This document shows, piece by piece, positions 8,081 through 16,479 of a stretch of DNA of 64,000 nt. Source of the stretch: Mycobacterium sp. GA-1285. GTDB taxonomy: Bacteria; Actinomycetota; Actinomycetes; Mycobacteriales; Mycobacteriaceae. Made by a program: the position numbers and the translations under genes. Location of the stretch: positions 124,001 through 188,000 of the forward strand of contig NZ_LQIS01000034.1 in NCBI RefSeq assembly GCF_001499905.1. The letters are read 5' to 3'. The notes under the pieces were generated by a model that saw nothing but the letters and a program-made list of their open reading frames with translations, did not search any database and was not told the origin of the DNA. How positions within the stretch are numbered: the first letter of the stretch is position 1; each line of letters starts with the position of its first letter.

Positions 8081-8973
8081 GCCAGTCCCCTCACCGTGCG
8101 TGCCGGCGGCCGTCCGCCCTGGATCGACGCGACCATCTCCAGTACGCGCCGAGTCGGTCCGACCTCGTGCACGCGGAACATCGCGGCTCCGTCCGCTGCC
8201 GCCAAGGCGGTGGCTGCAAGGGTGCCCTCCAGGCGTTCGGTCAAACCCACACCCAGAGTCTCCCCGACGAAGTCCTTGTTGCTCAGCGCCATCAGGACGG
8301 GCCATCCAGTGTTTACAAGCTCTTTCACATGGCGCAACAAACTAAGACCGTGGTAAGTGTTCTTGCCGAAATCGTGCGTCGGATCGATCAGTACGGCGTC
8401 GCGCGCCACCCCCGCCGCGACCGCGCGTTCTGCTGCCGCGGTCACCTCGGCGATCACGTCGTCGACGACACCGCGTTCGGTGATCCCATAGTTGACCCGG
8501 AACGGCCTGGTCCGTGGTTGGGCACCGCCGGTGTGTGAGCACACCAGCCCCGCGCCGAACTCCGCGGCCACCTCCGGTAGCGCCGGATCATGGCCCGCCC
8601 AGGTGTCGTTGATCAGGTCGGCTCCCGCCGCGCACGCCTGTTTGGCGACCGCCGAGCGCCAGGTGTCGACGCTGATCAGCTGATCGGGATAGGCGCCGCG
8701 CAACCATTCGATGAACGGAACGACGCGCGCGATCTCCTCGTCGGCGTCGACGGTGTTGCCGGGGCCCGCCTTGACCCCGCCCACGTCGACGACGTCGGCG
8801 CCATCTTCGATCACCCGGTGAGCCGCCGCCTTGGCGGCCTCGTCGGTGAACGCGGCGCCGCGGTCGTAGAAGGAGTCCGGCGTCCGGTTCACAATCGCCA
8901 TGATCAGTGCTCGATCAGCGGCGACGGGCCGGCCCAGGAAACGACCTGGGAAACGACCCGAGTGCGTCTTCAC
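8077..8973 (-). CDS. folP2: Dihydropteroate synthase homologue
   Basis: 298 residues with a TIM-barrel pteroate-synthase pattern: IMAIVNRTPDSFYDRG near residue 25, DVVDVGGVKAGPG near 60, LINDTWAGHDP near 135 and a C-terminal RVHEV segment. Mycobacteria carry folP1 (true DHPS) and folP2. From the literature as I recall it, M. tuberculosis FolP2 lacks measurable DHPS activity, so the enzymatic role here is uncertain. A TAGCCT hexamer at 8980-8985 lies 6 nt before the GTG start, implying a leaderless transcript that continues into gpgS. Confidence 0.88.
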   Translation of the reverse strand: MKTHSGRFPGRFLGRPVAADRALIMAIVNRTPDSFYDRGAAFTDEAAKAAAHRVIEDGADVVDVGGVKAGPGNTVDADEEIARVVPFIEWLRGAYPDQLISVDTWRSAVAKQACAAGADLINDTWAGHDPALPEVAAEFGAGLVCSHTGGAQPRTRPFRVNYGITERGVVDDVIAEVTAAAERAVAAGVARDAVLIDPTHDFGKNTYHGLSLLRHVKELVNTGWPVLMALSNKDFVGETLGVGLTERLEGTLAATALAAADGAAMFRVHEVGPTRRVLEMVASIQGGRPPARTVRGLA

Positions 8974-8979
8974 GCTTCC

Positions 8980-8985
8980 AGGCTA
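8980..8985 (-). promoter_or_regulatory. -10 element of folP2-gpgS (leaderless)
   Basis: TAGCCT on the minus strand, then GGAAGC (6 nt), then the GTG start of folP2. Spacing and TAnnnT form fit a leaderless mycobacterial promoter. Confidence 0.5.
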
Positions 8986-9043
8986 CGGCGGCGCGACTTG
9001 TGCGTGATTTCGCTCGGTCAGCGAACGTTCCACTCACAAACCG

Positions 9044-10825
9044 CTAGTTTTTGGGCTTCTTTCCCTCGGCGACCTCTTTGGGATAGTCGTCGTAGAACTC
9101 GACATAACCCTCGTCGCGGCCGGAGAGCACATAGATCGGATCGTCGATCTCCTCCACGTTGAAGCCGTCCTTGCGCAGGTCGACCTTCTGGCTCTTGAAC
9201 GTCGAGGTGTACGCGAGCTCCTCGACCACCCGCACGAACAGCGGCACCGCGTATCCGGGCAACTTGTCGTATGCGGCCTTGGCCAGCGCCTTGCCGTCGA
9301 ACTCCTGGCCCTCCTTCAGCTGGATCGCCGCCATACCCGCGCGCCCGCCCGCGCCCTCGACCTCGACGCCGAACACCGTGCACTCCTCGACCTGCGGGTC
9401 GGCGGACAGCGCCGCCTCCACCTCGGTGGTGGCCACGTTCTCACCCTTCCACCGGAAGGTGTCGCCGAGCCGGTCGGTGAACGACGCGTGCCCGAAGCCC
9501 TGCGAGCGCATCAGGTCGCCGGTGTTGAACCACACGTCGCCATCGCGGAAAGCGTTGCGCACCAACTTCTTTTCCGTCTCCTCGCGATCCGTGTAACCGT
9601 CGAAGGGCTGAAAGTTGCTCACCTTGGACAGCAACAGTCCCGGCTCACCGGTGCGCACCTTCTTGACGCGACCCTTGTCGTCGCGCAGCGGATCGCCCGA
9701 GTCGGGGTCGTATTCGACGAACGCCACCGGCGACGGGCAGATCCCGGTGGACTGCGGAATGTTGAAGACGTTGACGAAGGCGGTGTTGCCCTCACTGGCA
9801 CCGTAGAACTCGCACACCCGGTCGATGCCGAAGCGCTCGGTGAAGTCGTCCCAAATCGCCGGGCGCAACCCGTTGCCACAGATCACCCGGACCTTGTGCT
9901 TGCGGTCGGTGTCCTTGGCCGGCTGGCTGAGCAGGTAGGAGCAGATCTCGCCGATGTACACGAACGCGGTCGCGTCGTAGCGGATCACCTCGTCCCAGAA
10001 CTTCGACGCCGAGAACTGCTTGCCGATCGCCAGCGTCGCTCCGGCGTTCAGCACCGACGACAGCGCTACGGTCAGCGCGTTGTTGTGATACAGCGGCAGG
10101 CAGCAGTAGAGCGTGTCTTTGCTGCTCAGCCGCATTCCGAGGCCGCCGAACCCGGCCAGCGCCCGCAGCCAGCGGTAATGGGTCATCACGCTGGCCTTCG
10201 GCATGCCGGTGGTGCCGGACGTGAAGATGTAGAAAGCGTCGTCCTTGGCGAGCACGGCCGCGGTGGTCGGAGGATTGCCGGTGGGCGCGGACGCGGCCAG
10301 GCGCTTGAGCTCGTCGATGGTGAGCAAGCCGTCGGTGTCGGCGCCGGACTCGGTGATCGGCTCGACGAAGTCGGTATCGGCGACGACGGCCTTGGCGCTC
10401 AGCAGCCCGAAGCTGTGCTTGAGCACGTCGCCTCGCTGGTTGTAGTTGAGCATGCCGGCGATCGCGCCGCATTTGACCGAGGCCAGCATCAGCAGCACCG
10501 GCTCCGGGGAGTTCCGCAGCATGATGCCGACGACATCGCCGTGACCGACGCCGCGGGCAGCCAGAATCGCGGCGTAGCGGTTGACGGTCTCGTTGGCCTC
10601 GCGATAGGTGATCTGCTCGTCACCGAACCGGAGGAAGACCTTGTCGCCGTAGCGCGCGGCGCGGTCCTGGAACACCTTGCCGATCGAGGTCTTGGCCGAC
10701 GGCCGGGCACCGAACCCGGTGACGACGCCGCGCAGCATCGTCGGCAGGTCCGCGATCAGACCCGGCGCACGGGCGGCGATGTCCAATAAACCAACGCTGC
10801 GGTGAGTTCCCGACTTGTCGGTCAT
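9044..10825 (-). CDS. fadD6: Long-chain acyl-CoA synthetase FadD6 (FATP type)
   Basis: 593 residues (M. tuberculosis FadD6 is 597). Activates fatty acids to acyl-CoA with ATP. Motifs: FYIFTSGTTGMPKAS (AMP-binding P-loop) near residue 200, EFYGASEGN, and RLGDTFRWKGENVATTEVE near 490, the FATP-type signature. The start is the internal ATG (MTDKSGTH) at 10825, which is preceded by GGGAGGGA; the longer frame adds 11 unsupported residues. It stands alone between folP2 and the LOG gene on the same strand. Confidence 0.93.
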   Translation of the reverse strand: MTDKSGTHRSVGLLDIAARAPGLIADLPTMLRGVVTGFGARPSAKTSIGKVFQDRAARYGDKVFLRFGDEQITYREANETVNRYAAILAARGVGHGDVVGIMLRNSPEPVLLMLASVKCGAIAGMLNYNQRGDVLKHSFGLLSAKAVVADTDFVEPITESGADTDGLLTIDELKRLAASAPTGNPPTTAAVLAKDDAFYIFTSGTTGMPKASVMTHYRWLRALAGFGGLGMRLSSKDTLYCCLPLYHNNALTVALSSVLNAGATLAIGKQFSASKFWDEVIRYDATAFVYIGEICSYLLSQPAKDTDRKHKVRVICGNGLRPAIWDDFTERFGIDRVCEFYGASEGNTAFVNVFNIPQSTGICPSPVAFVEYDPDSGDPLRDDKGRVKKVRTGEPGLLLSKVSNFQPFDGYTDREETEKKLVRNAFRDGDVWFNTGDLMRSQGFGHASFTDRLGDTFRWKGENVATTEVEAALSADPQVEECTVFGVEVEGAGGRAGMAAIQLKEGQEFDGKALAKAAYDKLPGYAVPLFVRVVEELAYTSTFKSQKVDLRKDGFNVEEIDDPIYVLSGRDEGYVEFYDDYPKEVAEGKKPKN

Positions 10826-10874
10826 CCGCGTTCGTCCCTCCCTGTTCGTTTGTCGCACACCCTAGTGACCGTTC

Positions 10875-11450
10875 TCATGGCGGTGGCGCGCACGCCGTCA
10901 TGGCCGACTCGACGTCGGCGACGACGATCAGTCGGTCCAGTGCGCCCTGCGCGACGTACCCGCTGTCGCGCAAGCCGTGCAGCCAAGCCAACAGCCCGTC
11001 GTAGTGCCCGATGGGGTCGAGCAGCACGACCGGTTTGTCATGCATACCCAAATAGCCCGCTGTCCAGGCTTCGAAGAACTCCTCGAGGGTGCCGATGCCT
11101 CCGGGCAGGGCGATGAACGCGTCGGCGCGCCCCTCCATCACTTCCTTGCGTTGACGCATCGTGTCGGTGACGACGAGTTCGTCGGCGTCGACATCCGCGA
11201 CCTCGCGGTGCACCAGCGCCTTGGGGATGACCCCCACGGTGTGGCCGCCGCGGGACCTGGCCGCTGTCGCCATCGCACCCATCGCCGAGACGTTTCCGCC
11301 GCCGGAGACCAGGCTCCAGCCCCGCTCGGCGATCGCCACTCCGACCTCCTCGGCCAGCCCGATGAGCTCGGGGTGCGTCGGACCGGACGCGCAGTAGACA
11401 CACACCGCCCACTGGGGACGGGACTCGCGTGCGTTGGGTTCTGCGGACAC
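10875..11450 (-). CDS. LOG-family cytokinin-type phosphoribohydrolase (Rv1205-like)
   Basis: 191 residues with the Lonely-Guy pattern: VCVYCASGP near the N-terminus, SGGGNVSAMGA near residue 55, and LPGGIGTLEEFFEAWT with the catalytic PGGxGTxxE. These enzymes release adenine-type bases from nucleoside 5'-monophosphates. The M. tuberculosis homologue Rv1205 makes cytokinins and is controlled by proteasomal degradation (recalled). I chose the GTG at 11450, not the one at 11456: TAGGTT (11457-11462) sits 6 nt before 11450, the leaderless spacing. Confidence 0.88.
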   Translation of the reverse strand: MSAEPNARESRPQWAVCVYCASGPTHPELIGLAEEVGVAIAERGWSLVSGGGNVSAMGAMATAARSRGGHTVGVIPKALVHREVADVDADELVVTDTMRQRKEVMEGRADAFIALPGGIGTLEEFFEAWTAGYLGMHDKPVVLLDPIGHYDGLLAWLHGLRDSGYVAQGALDRLIVVADVESAMTACAPPP

Positions 11451-11456
11451 GAGCAC

Positions 11457-11462
11457 AACCTA
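11457..11462 (-). promoter_or_regulatory. -10 element of the LOG gene (leaderless)
   Basis: TAGGTT on the minus strand with 6 nt to the GTG at 11450. Its upstream edge touches the tandem repeat that begins at 11462. Confidence 0.5.
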
Positions 11463-11575
11463 GCCGCACGACGATCAAGCGGCCCCGGCCGCGTTGAGGA
11501 GTGCGGCGATCAGGTTTCAGCCGCACGACGATCAAGCGGCCCCCAGACCGTTCAGGAGTGCGGCGATCGATTTCG
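11462..11575. repeat. Two tandem 57-bp copies of a dispersed repeat, in a divergent promoter
   Basis: The unit AGCCGCACGACGATCAAGCG... recurs with a 57-bp period (starts 11462 and 11519). Its core (11469-11506 and 11526-11563) is, on the minus strand, CCGCACTCCTCAACGCGGC followed by GCCGCTTGATCGTCG. That is related to the elements at 53910-53952 and 56854-56896. The pair fills the DNA between the -10 elements of the LOG gene and the STAND ATPase gene. Confidence 0.8.
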
Positions 11576-11578
11576 CCA

Positions 11579-11584
11579 TAGACT
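11579..11584 (+). promoter_or_regulatory. -10 element of the STAND ATPase gene (leaderless)
   Basis: TAGACT followed by 6 nt and the GTG at 11591. Confidence 0.5.
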
Positions 11585-11590
11585 CCGGCG

Positions 11591-13681
11591 GTGCCGATTG
11601 AGTGGGTCACCTCGCCGCCCGGACCGGCACTCGATTCGATCGAAGCCGGTCTGCAGAAGCGTTCCGGCGCCGTCTTGATCGGGCCCGCCGGCGTGGGTAA
11701 GACGACGCTGGCGCGAGCCGCCGCGCAACGGTTCGCGGCGGCCTACCACCGCGTCGACTGGGTCACCGCGACCGCACCGATGGCAGCTGTCCCGTTCGCG
11801 GCGGTCAGTCGCCTCATCGAAGTCGCCGACACCGGTAAGACCGCCGACGTCTTGCGCAGCGCCCGCGAGACACTGGGCGACGGACGCCTGCTGGTGGTGG
11901 ACGACGCTCATCTGCTGGACCCGTTGTCGGCGGCGTTGGTCTACCAGCTCGCGGTCAGCGCCGCCGCCGCGCTGATCGTGACCGTGGCGCCGGCCGGGGT
12001 GATGGCCGACGGTGTCTCGGCGTTGTGGGACGACGGCCTGGTCGAGCGCATCGATCTCGAGCCGCCGGGTCACGACGACAGTCGGGTGGCCGCTTCGGTC
12101 GACGCATTCGTTGCCGCTCTGCCGGCCACCGCACATCGCGTTCTGGAGTACCTGGCCGTCGACGACCCGCTGGCGCTCGAAGAGCTCGAGGCCTTGGCGG
12201 GGAGGGAATCGGTCGAGGCCGCCGCGTCTTCGGGCGCCGTCGTGGTCGACGACGGCTGGGTGCACCCGGCGCACCCGTTGTTCGCCGACGCGGTGCGCGA
12301 GGCGTTGGGAGGCGCGGAACTACGCAGGCTGCGGGGCGAGCTCGTCGACCGGCTGGCCGGGCGGCCCGCGCGGGGCGCCGTCGACAGGTTGCGCCGCGCG
12401 GTGCTGGCTCTCGACAGCGACAGTCCGCAGCAGCCCGCCGAGCTGTCGGCCGCGGCCGCGGAGGCGTTGCGGCTGGGCGACCTGGTGCTCAGCGAACGGC
12501 TCGGCCACGCCGCGCTGCAGAGTGCGCCCGACCTCCCGACCCGGCTGACCCTGGCGTACGCGTTGGCGTGGCAGGGCCGCGGCCGCGACGCGGACGCGGT
12601 GCTCGACGGTGTCGACGGCGCCGCGCTGTCCGAGGACGAGTTGATGGCATGGGCGCTGCCGCGGGCCGCCAACCAGTTCTGGATGCTGTCGCAGCCCGAG
12701 CGCGCCACGGCGTTTCTGCGCGCGACGCGCAACCGGGTGTCATCGCCAGCTGCGCGCACCACGCTGGATGCGTTGTCGGCGACGTTTGCGATGAACGCCG
12801 GCAGCGTGTCGCGGGCGATGGAGGTGGCCGCCGACGTCCTGGCATCGCCGGCGGCCGACGACACCGCGGTCGGCTGGGCGGCAGCCGCCGCGGCGTTGAG
12901 CTCGGCCCGGACGGGCCGCTTCGCCGATGTCGATGCGTTGGCCGAGCGGGCGATGGCCGCCGGTCATCCGGGACTCCTGCGGTTCACCAGTGGATTCGGT
13001 CAGACGACGGCGTTGGTGATGGCGGGCGAGCTGGACCGGGCGCAGGAGCTTGCCCAGCGGCTCACCGACTTCGCGCAGCTGCAACAACCGGGGCGCGCGA
13101 TCGGTGAGGTGCTGGTGGCCGACGTGCTGATCGCCAAGGGAGAACTCGAGGAAGCGGCGCGTCTGCTGCGCCGCGCAGCCGCCGCGCTGGCCCCGACCGG
13201 CTACTCGTGGGGCCCGTTGGCGTGGATGCTGCTGGCCCAGGCGCTCGGCCAACTCGGCGCGGGCGTCGAGGCGGGAAAGGCGTTGGCGCGCGCCGAGTCT
13301 CGACACGGGCTGAAGTCCATGTTGTTCGCCCCCGAGTTGGCGCTCGCACGGGCGTGGACGATGTGGGCGCGCCGCGACGAGCACGGTGCTGTCGCGGCTG
13401 CCCGCGAGGCGGTGCGCAATGCGGAGCGCGGAGGACAGACCGCCGTCGCGCTGCGATCGCTGATGGACGCGGTACGGCTCGGCGATATGCGGGCGGTCGA
13501 CGCGATCGAGCGGGTGAGCGCCGAATGTGACTGTGTGACAGGGCGGTTGGCGTTGGCGCACAGCCGGGCGCTCACGGCGCGGGATGGCGCCGCGCTGGTG
13601 GAGGCGTCACAAAGTTATGCGGCGTGTGGGTGGCACCGTGCCGCCGCGGACGCCGCTGCCCAGGGCGAAGCCCACCGCTGA
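11591..13681 (+). CDS. STAND/LuxR-like ATPase lacking a DNA-binding domain
   Basis: 696 residues. An N-terminal P-loop NTPase domain has Walker A GPAGVGKTTL (residues 31-40) and Walker B LLVVDDAH (about 100-107). A mixed helical region follows, then, from about residue 270, TPR/MalT-like helical pairs rich in Ala and Leu. The plan is that of large LuxR-family (LAL/MalT) regulators, but the protein ends QGEAHR with no LuxR helix-turn-helix. It may sense a ligand through the helical repeats and act by protein contact. It sits at the Rv1204c position. The GTG start is supported by the leaderless -10 at 11579. Confidence 0.75.
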   Translation: MPIEWVTSPPGPALDSIEAGLQKRSGAVLIGPAGVGKTTLARAAAQRFAAAYHRVDWVTATAPMAAVPFAAVSRLIEVADTGKTADVLRSARETLGDGRLLVVDDAHLLDPLSAALVYQLAVSAAAALIVTVAPAGVMADGVSALWDDGLVERIDLEPPGHDDSRVAASVDAFVAALPATAHRVLEYLAVDDPLALEELEALAGRESVEAAASSGAVVVDDGWVHPAHPLFADAVREALGGAELRRLRGELVDRLAGRPARGAVDRLRRAVLALDSDSPQQPAELSAAAAEALRLGDLVLSERLGHAALQSAPDLPTRLTLAYALAWQGRGRDADAVLDGVDGAALSEDELMAWALPRAANQFWMLSQPERATAFLRATRNRVSSPAARTTLDALSATFAMNAGSVSRAMEVAADVLASPAADDTAVGWAAAAAALSSARTGRFADVDALAERAMAAGHPGLLRFTSGFGQTTALVMAGELDRAQELAQRLTDFAQLQQPGRAIGEVLVADVLIAKGELEEAARLLRRAAAALAPTGYSWGPLAWMLLAQALGQLGAGVEAGKALARAESRHGLKSMLFAPELALARAWTMWARRDEHGAVAAAREAVRNAERGGQTAVALRSLMDAVRLGDMRAVDAIERVSAECDCVTGRLALAHSRALTARDGAALVEASQSYAACGWHRAAADAAAQGEAHR

Positions 13682-13726
13682 AATTCGTGTCGAGACCGGT
13701 TCCGTCGCGGCCCTAGGCTTGCCTCC

Positions 13727-14539
13727 ATGAGCCAGTTGTTCGCGCAGACGGATGGGTTGCGGTCTTCCGCCTCGATTCACGACCGAGTCGCGACGAGCCT
13801 GTCGCAGGTGCTCGGCGACGGCGCGCCGGAGGCATCCGGGGTGCAAACCAGCCACGGTCAGATCGCGGCCGCAGTGGGCACAGCGCTGTCGAGCGTGCTC
13901 GACGCCCGCCTCGGCACCATGCAGAGCGCCGCCCACACGGGCGAGACGATCTCCGAACTGCTACGCAAGGCCGCGCAGATGTACGAGCAGGGCGACCGCG
14001 ACGGGGCCGAGACGTTACGTGCGGCCGCCGAAATGCTCGAGGATCAATGGGATACGCAAGGAAGTGCGAGCGGCTCGGCGGCCGGTGCGGGTGGTCTGGT
14101 GGACGGTGCGGCCACTCTCGCAGGCGTCGGCGCCCCCGCCAACGGCGCGGCAAGCGCGCCCGGCGGAGATCAGATGGTCGGCCAGCTGCTCGGGCAGGTC
14201 GGACAGCAGGTCGGCCAGCTGGTCGGCTCGACGACAGCACCGCTGCTGGGTCTTGCCCAAGGGCTGCAACAGGTTCCGCAGATGATCGCGCAAGGCGTAC
14301 AGCAGGCTGCCCGAGACGGCGAGACCTTCGAGCGCGACGACGACGGTCGGCTCGGCGAGGAGTCCGAGCTCACCGGCGAACGTTCCGACGAGGATGTCGA
14401 GGAACCATCGGAGTCGCGCCGTGTCGAACCGAAAGCCGTTCCGGCGCCGCATGATTCGACAGGCGCAGTTCCTGCTCCCGAGGCGCCGGTCGGTGCGGAG
14501 CCGCCCCGGCCCGCGCAGACCCGTCCGCCGGTGGGCTAG
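13727..14539 (+). CDS. Putative ESX (type VII) secretion-associated protein, YxxxD motif
   Basis: 270 residues. The first ~110 are helical and include Y86-E-Q-G-D90, the YxxxD/E export signal of type VII substrates, placed after a helix as in EspC/DUF2580 proteins. After residue 115 the chain is Gly/Ala/Gln-rich (VGQLLGQVGQQVGQLVG), then acidic and Pro-rich, with no signal peptide or clear membrane helix. No WxG is visible, so a partner may supply the other half of a hairpin pair. It follows the STAND gene by 45 bp and converges on two related genes. It occupies the Rv1203c position; function unknown. Confidence 0.65.
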   Translation: MSQLFAQTDGLRSSASIHDRVATSLSQVLGDGAPEASGVQTSHGQIAAAVGTALSSVLDARLGTMQSAAHTGETISELLRKAAQMYEQGDRDGAETLRAAAEMLEDQWDTQGSASGSAAGAGGLVDGAATLAGVGAPANGAASAPGGDQMVGQLLGQVGQQVGQLVGSTTAPLLGLAQGLQQVPQMIAQGVQQAARDGETFERDDDGRLGEESELTGERSDEDVEEPSESRRVEPKAVPAPHDSTGAVPAPEAPVGAEPPRPAQTRPPVG

Positions 14540-14592
14540 CGGCTGGATTGTTGACAGCCGGGCACGCTCACGACCCGACGAAATAACCAGCG

Positions 14593-15243
14593 CTACAGGT
14601 TGCGGGCGATGTCGTCGTCGCTGTAACTGGCGGCCAGCGGGGTGACGGGCACCGGGCCCGCACTGGATTCACTGCGCTCCGGTCCGGAGGCGCCGTCCCA
14701 CAGTCGGTCATCGGCGCGCAGCAGCGGCCGGCTGTCCTCCGGGTCGTCTGCTTCGCCGGTGTGAAACGGAACGTCGTCGCGAGGCTGATGTGCCGCGGGC
14801 GCGGCGGGTGCGGCGGCACCTGGGCTCTGCGCCGACGGGCCGCCCGGCGACTGAGCGCCTTGCATCGCCTGTTGCATCAGCGAGCCGAACATTCCGGTCT
14901 GCCCGCCGAGGGCCTGCGCGGGCGCCCCCGCCATCTGCCCCATCTGACCGGCCTGCTGTCCCACCTGGCCGAGCATCCCGACGATCTGGCCGACCGACTG
15001 GGAGCCCGCGTCGTCGGAGTTCTCATAGGCTGCCTGCGCCGCGCCCACCTTGCCCGAGAACGTGTTCTCCTTGGCCGACAGCGCTGCGACGTTCGTGGCC
15101 AGCTGCGCGGCCAGGGTCGGCAGCACCGCCGAGATGGTGGCGCTCATCGCGTCCTGTCCAGCCGGAATCGTCGGTATCTCGGGCAGTTCGACCGTCGCCG
15201 CGTTCCAGCTGATGCCGTCGGGCTTTCTCAGTGGGCTACCCAT
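14593..15243 (-). CDS. Putative ESX substrate with YxxxD signal (partner of the WxG protein upstream)
   Basis: 216 residues. A helical N-terminal ~90 residues ends with Y73-E-N-S-D77 (YENSDDAGSQ), the form typical of DUF2580/EspC-like secreted proteins. A Gly/Gln/Met-rich stretch follows (GQVGQQAGQMGQMAG) and then an acidic Pro-rich tail. It lacks a Sec signal. It lies 25 bp downstream of the WxG-containing gene on the same strand, the usual tandem arrangement of type VII heterodimer partners. No ESX core gene (eccC, mycP) is in the window, so secretion would depend on a system encoded elsewhere. Confidence 0.7.
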   Translation of the reverse strand: MGSPLRKPDGISWNAATVELPEIPTIPAGQDAMSATISAVLPTLAAQLATNVAALSAKENTFSGKVGAAQAAYENSDDAGSQSVGQIVGMLGQVGQQAGQMGQMAGAPAQALGGQTGMFGSLMQQAMQGAQSPGGPSAQSPGAAAPAAPAAHQPRDDVPFHTGEADDPEDSRPLLRADDRLWDGASGPERSESSAGPVPVTPLAASYSDDDIARNL

Positions 15244-15255
15244 GCGCGCTCCAAG

Positions 15256-15281
15256 TCACCAGTCGTCATCACCAGTCGTCA
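15256..15281. repeat. 13-bp tandem duplication spanning a stop codon
   Basis: TCACCAGTCGTCA occurs at 15256-15268 and again at 15269-15281. The second copy contains the stop codon and terminal Asp-Asp-Trp codons of the WxG gene. It looks like replication slippage. Confidence 0.8.
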
Positions 15282-16387
15282 TCGTCGTCATCGTCCAAGT
15301 CGTGATCGAGCGGCGCGGGCACGGCCAGCCCGGGTGCGGTGCCCCCGCTGACGCCGCGCTGACCCATCATCGGGGCCATCCCGCCCATGCCGCCGCCCGC
15401 GGGCATGGGGGCGGCTCCGCCGACCGCTGCGGCTCCTGCGGTCGCGCCCTCCACGGCGGGTGCGGTGCTGACGGCCTTGCTGCCGACGAGGTTGGCCATC
15501 TGCGGCGTCTGCAGTGGCGCACCGCCGGATCCGGGCAGCGACGCGGCCCGCACCATCCCCGAGCCCCCACCGGCACCCGAGCCGCCGGCAAGCGGATGGT
15601 TGGAGAACGACGAGAACGGAAGCCCCGCAGCACCCAGCGAGTCGGCCTTGCCGCCCTGACCGAACATCGACGTCAGCTGTTGCAGCGGCTGCGAGAGCTG
15701 CTGGCCCAACTGCTGCGGCACCTGCATCAGCGACTGGCCGAGCTGCATCGGCAGCTGTGCGGCCATGGCTCCCATCTGGCTCACCATCTGCAGAGCCTGC
15801 TGAGGGCCGTCACCGGCCTGCTTCGCGGCTTCTTCCGCGCTGTCCTGCGCCTCCTTGGCGCCCGGGACGGGTGGAGCCCCGAACAGCGGGATGCTCGGCG
15901 GGACGCCGAGGGTGTTGGCGAGTTCGGTGGTGTTGGTCGTGATGTTGGCGATGTTCTGCGACAACCCCATTTTGATCCGGCTCTGCACCAGCTCCTGGAT
16001 GTTGGGCAACGGTGTCGCCGCGATGGCCTCACACTCGTGCTGGACCTCTTGGGCAATCGCGTTCGCCAGCATCTTCGTCTTGACGACCGTCGCCTCCATC
16101 GCGCGCAGCTTCGCCGCAATCGCGGCCGCCTGCGCCGCGTTGGCCTCGTGCCCGCCGATGATGGTGGTGGCCTCCCCGGCCGCCGCGAGCGCGCCCGCGC
16201 CCTCCCACGAATCCGACAGCTGCATCAGCTGGCCGTGCTGTTCGGGCACGACGCTGCCGCTGATCTTGGACGCCAGAGCCTCGTACGATGCCGCCGCTGC
16301 GGCCAAGGTCTCCTCGTCGACGTTCGGCCAGCCCGGGCCGGTCACGGTCTGACCACCGTACGGACTGGAATCGGGCGCGATGCCCAT
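15269..16387 (-). CDS. Putative ESX substrate with WxG motif (EspB/PPE-like)
   Basis: 372 residues. The N-terminal ~170 are long helices with W61-E-G in a turn (SDSWEGAGALAA), the WxG element of type VII secreted helical hairpins. The rest is low complexity (Gln/Met/Gly/Ala/Pro) like EspB or PPE tails, and the chain ends in a run of seven Asp and a Trp. The ATG at 16387 gives the conserved-looking N-terminus; the longer upstream frame runs into the ABC-F gene. It heads the two-gene unit with the YxxxD gene. The last 13 bp, including the stop, are tandemly duplicated just downstream (15256-15281). Confidence 0.7.
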   Translation of the reverse strand: MGIAPDSSPYGGQTVTGPGWPNVDEETLAAAAASYEALASKISGSVVPEQHGQLMQLSDSWEGAGALAAAGEATTIIGGHEANAAQAAAIAAKLRAMEATVVKTKMLANAIAQEVQHECEAIAATPLPNIQELVQSRIKMGLSQNIANITTNTTELANTLGVPPSIPLFGAPPVPGAKEAQDSAEEAAKQAGDGPQQALQMVSQMGAMAAQLPMQLGQSLMQVPQQLGQQLSQPLQQLTSMFGQGGKADSLGAAGLPFSSFSNHPLAGGSGAGGGSGMVRAASLPGSGGAPLQTPQMANLVGSKAVSTAPAVEGATAGAAAVGGAAPMPAGGGMGGMAPMMGQRGVSGGTAPGLAVPAPLDHDLDDDDDDDW

Positions 16388-16479
16388 GCGCGACCCCCTT
16401 GACGACACGCTACGGGTCTCGAATTTACCGTGCCTGGGGTAGCTGCCCGTGCGCCGATTCCGAGCGACGTGACGTTCGA

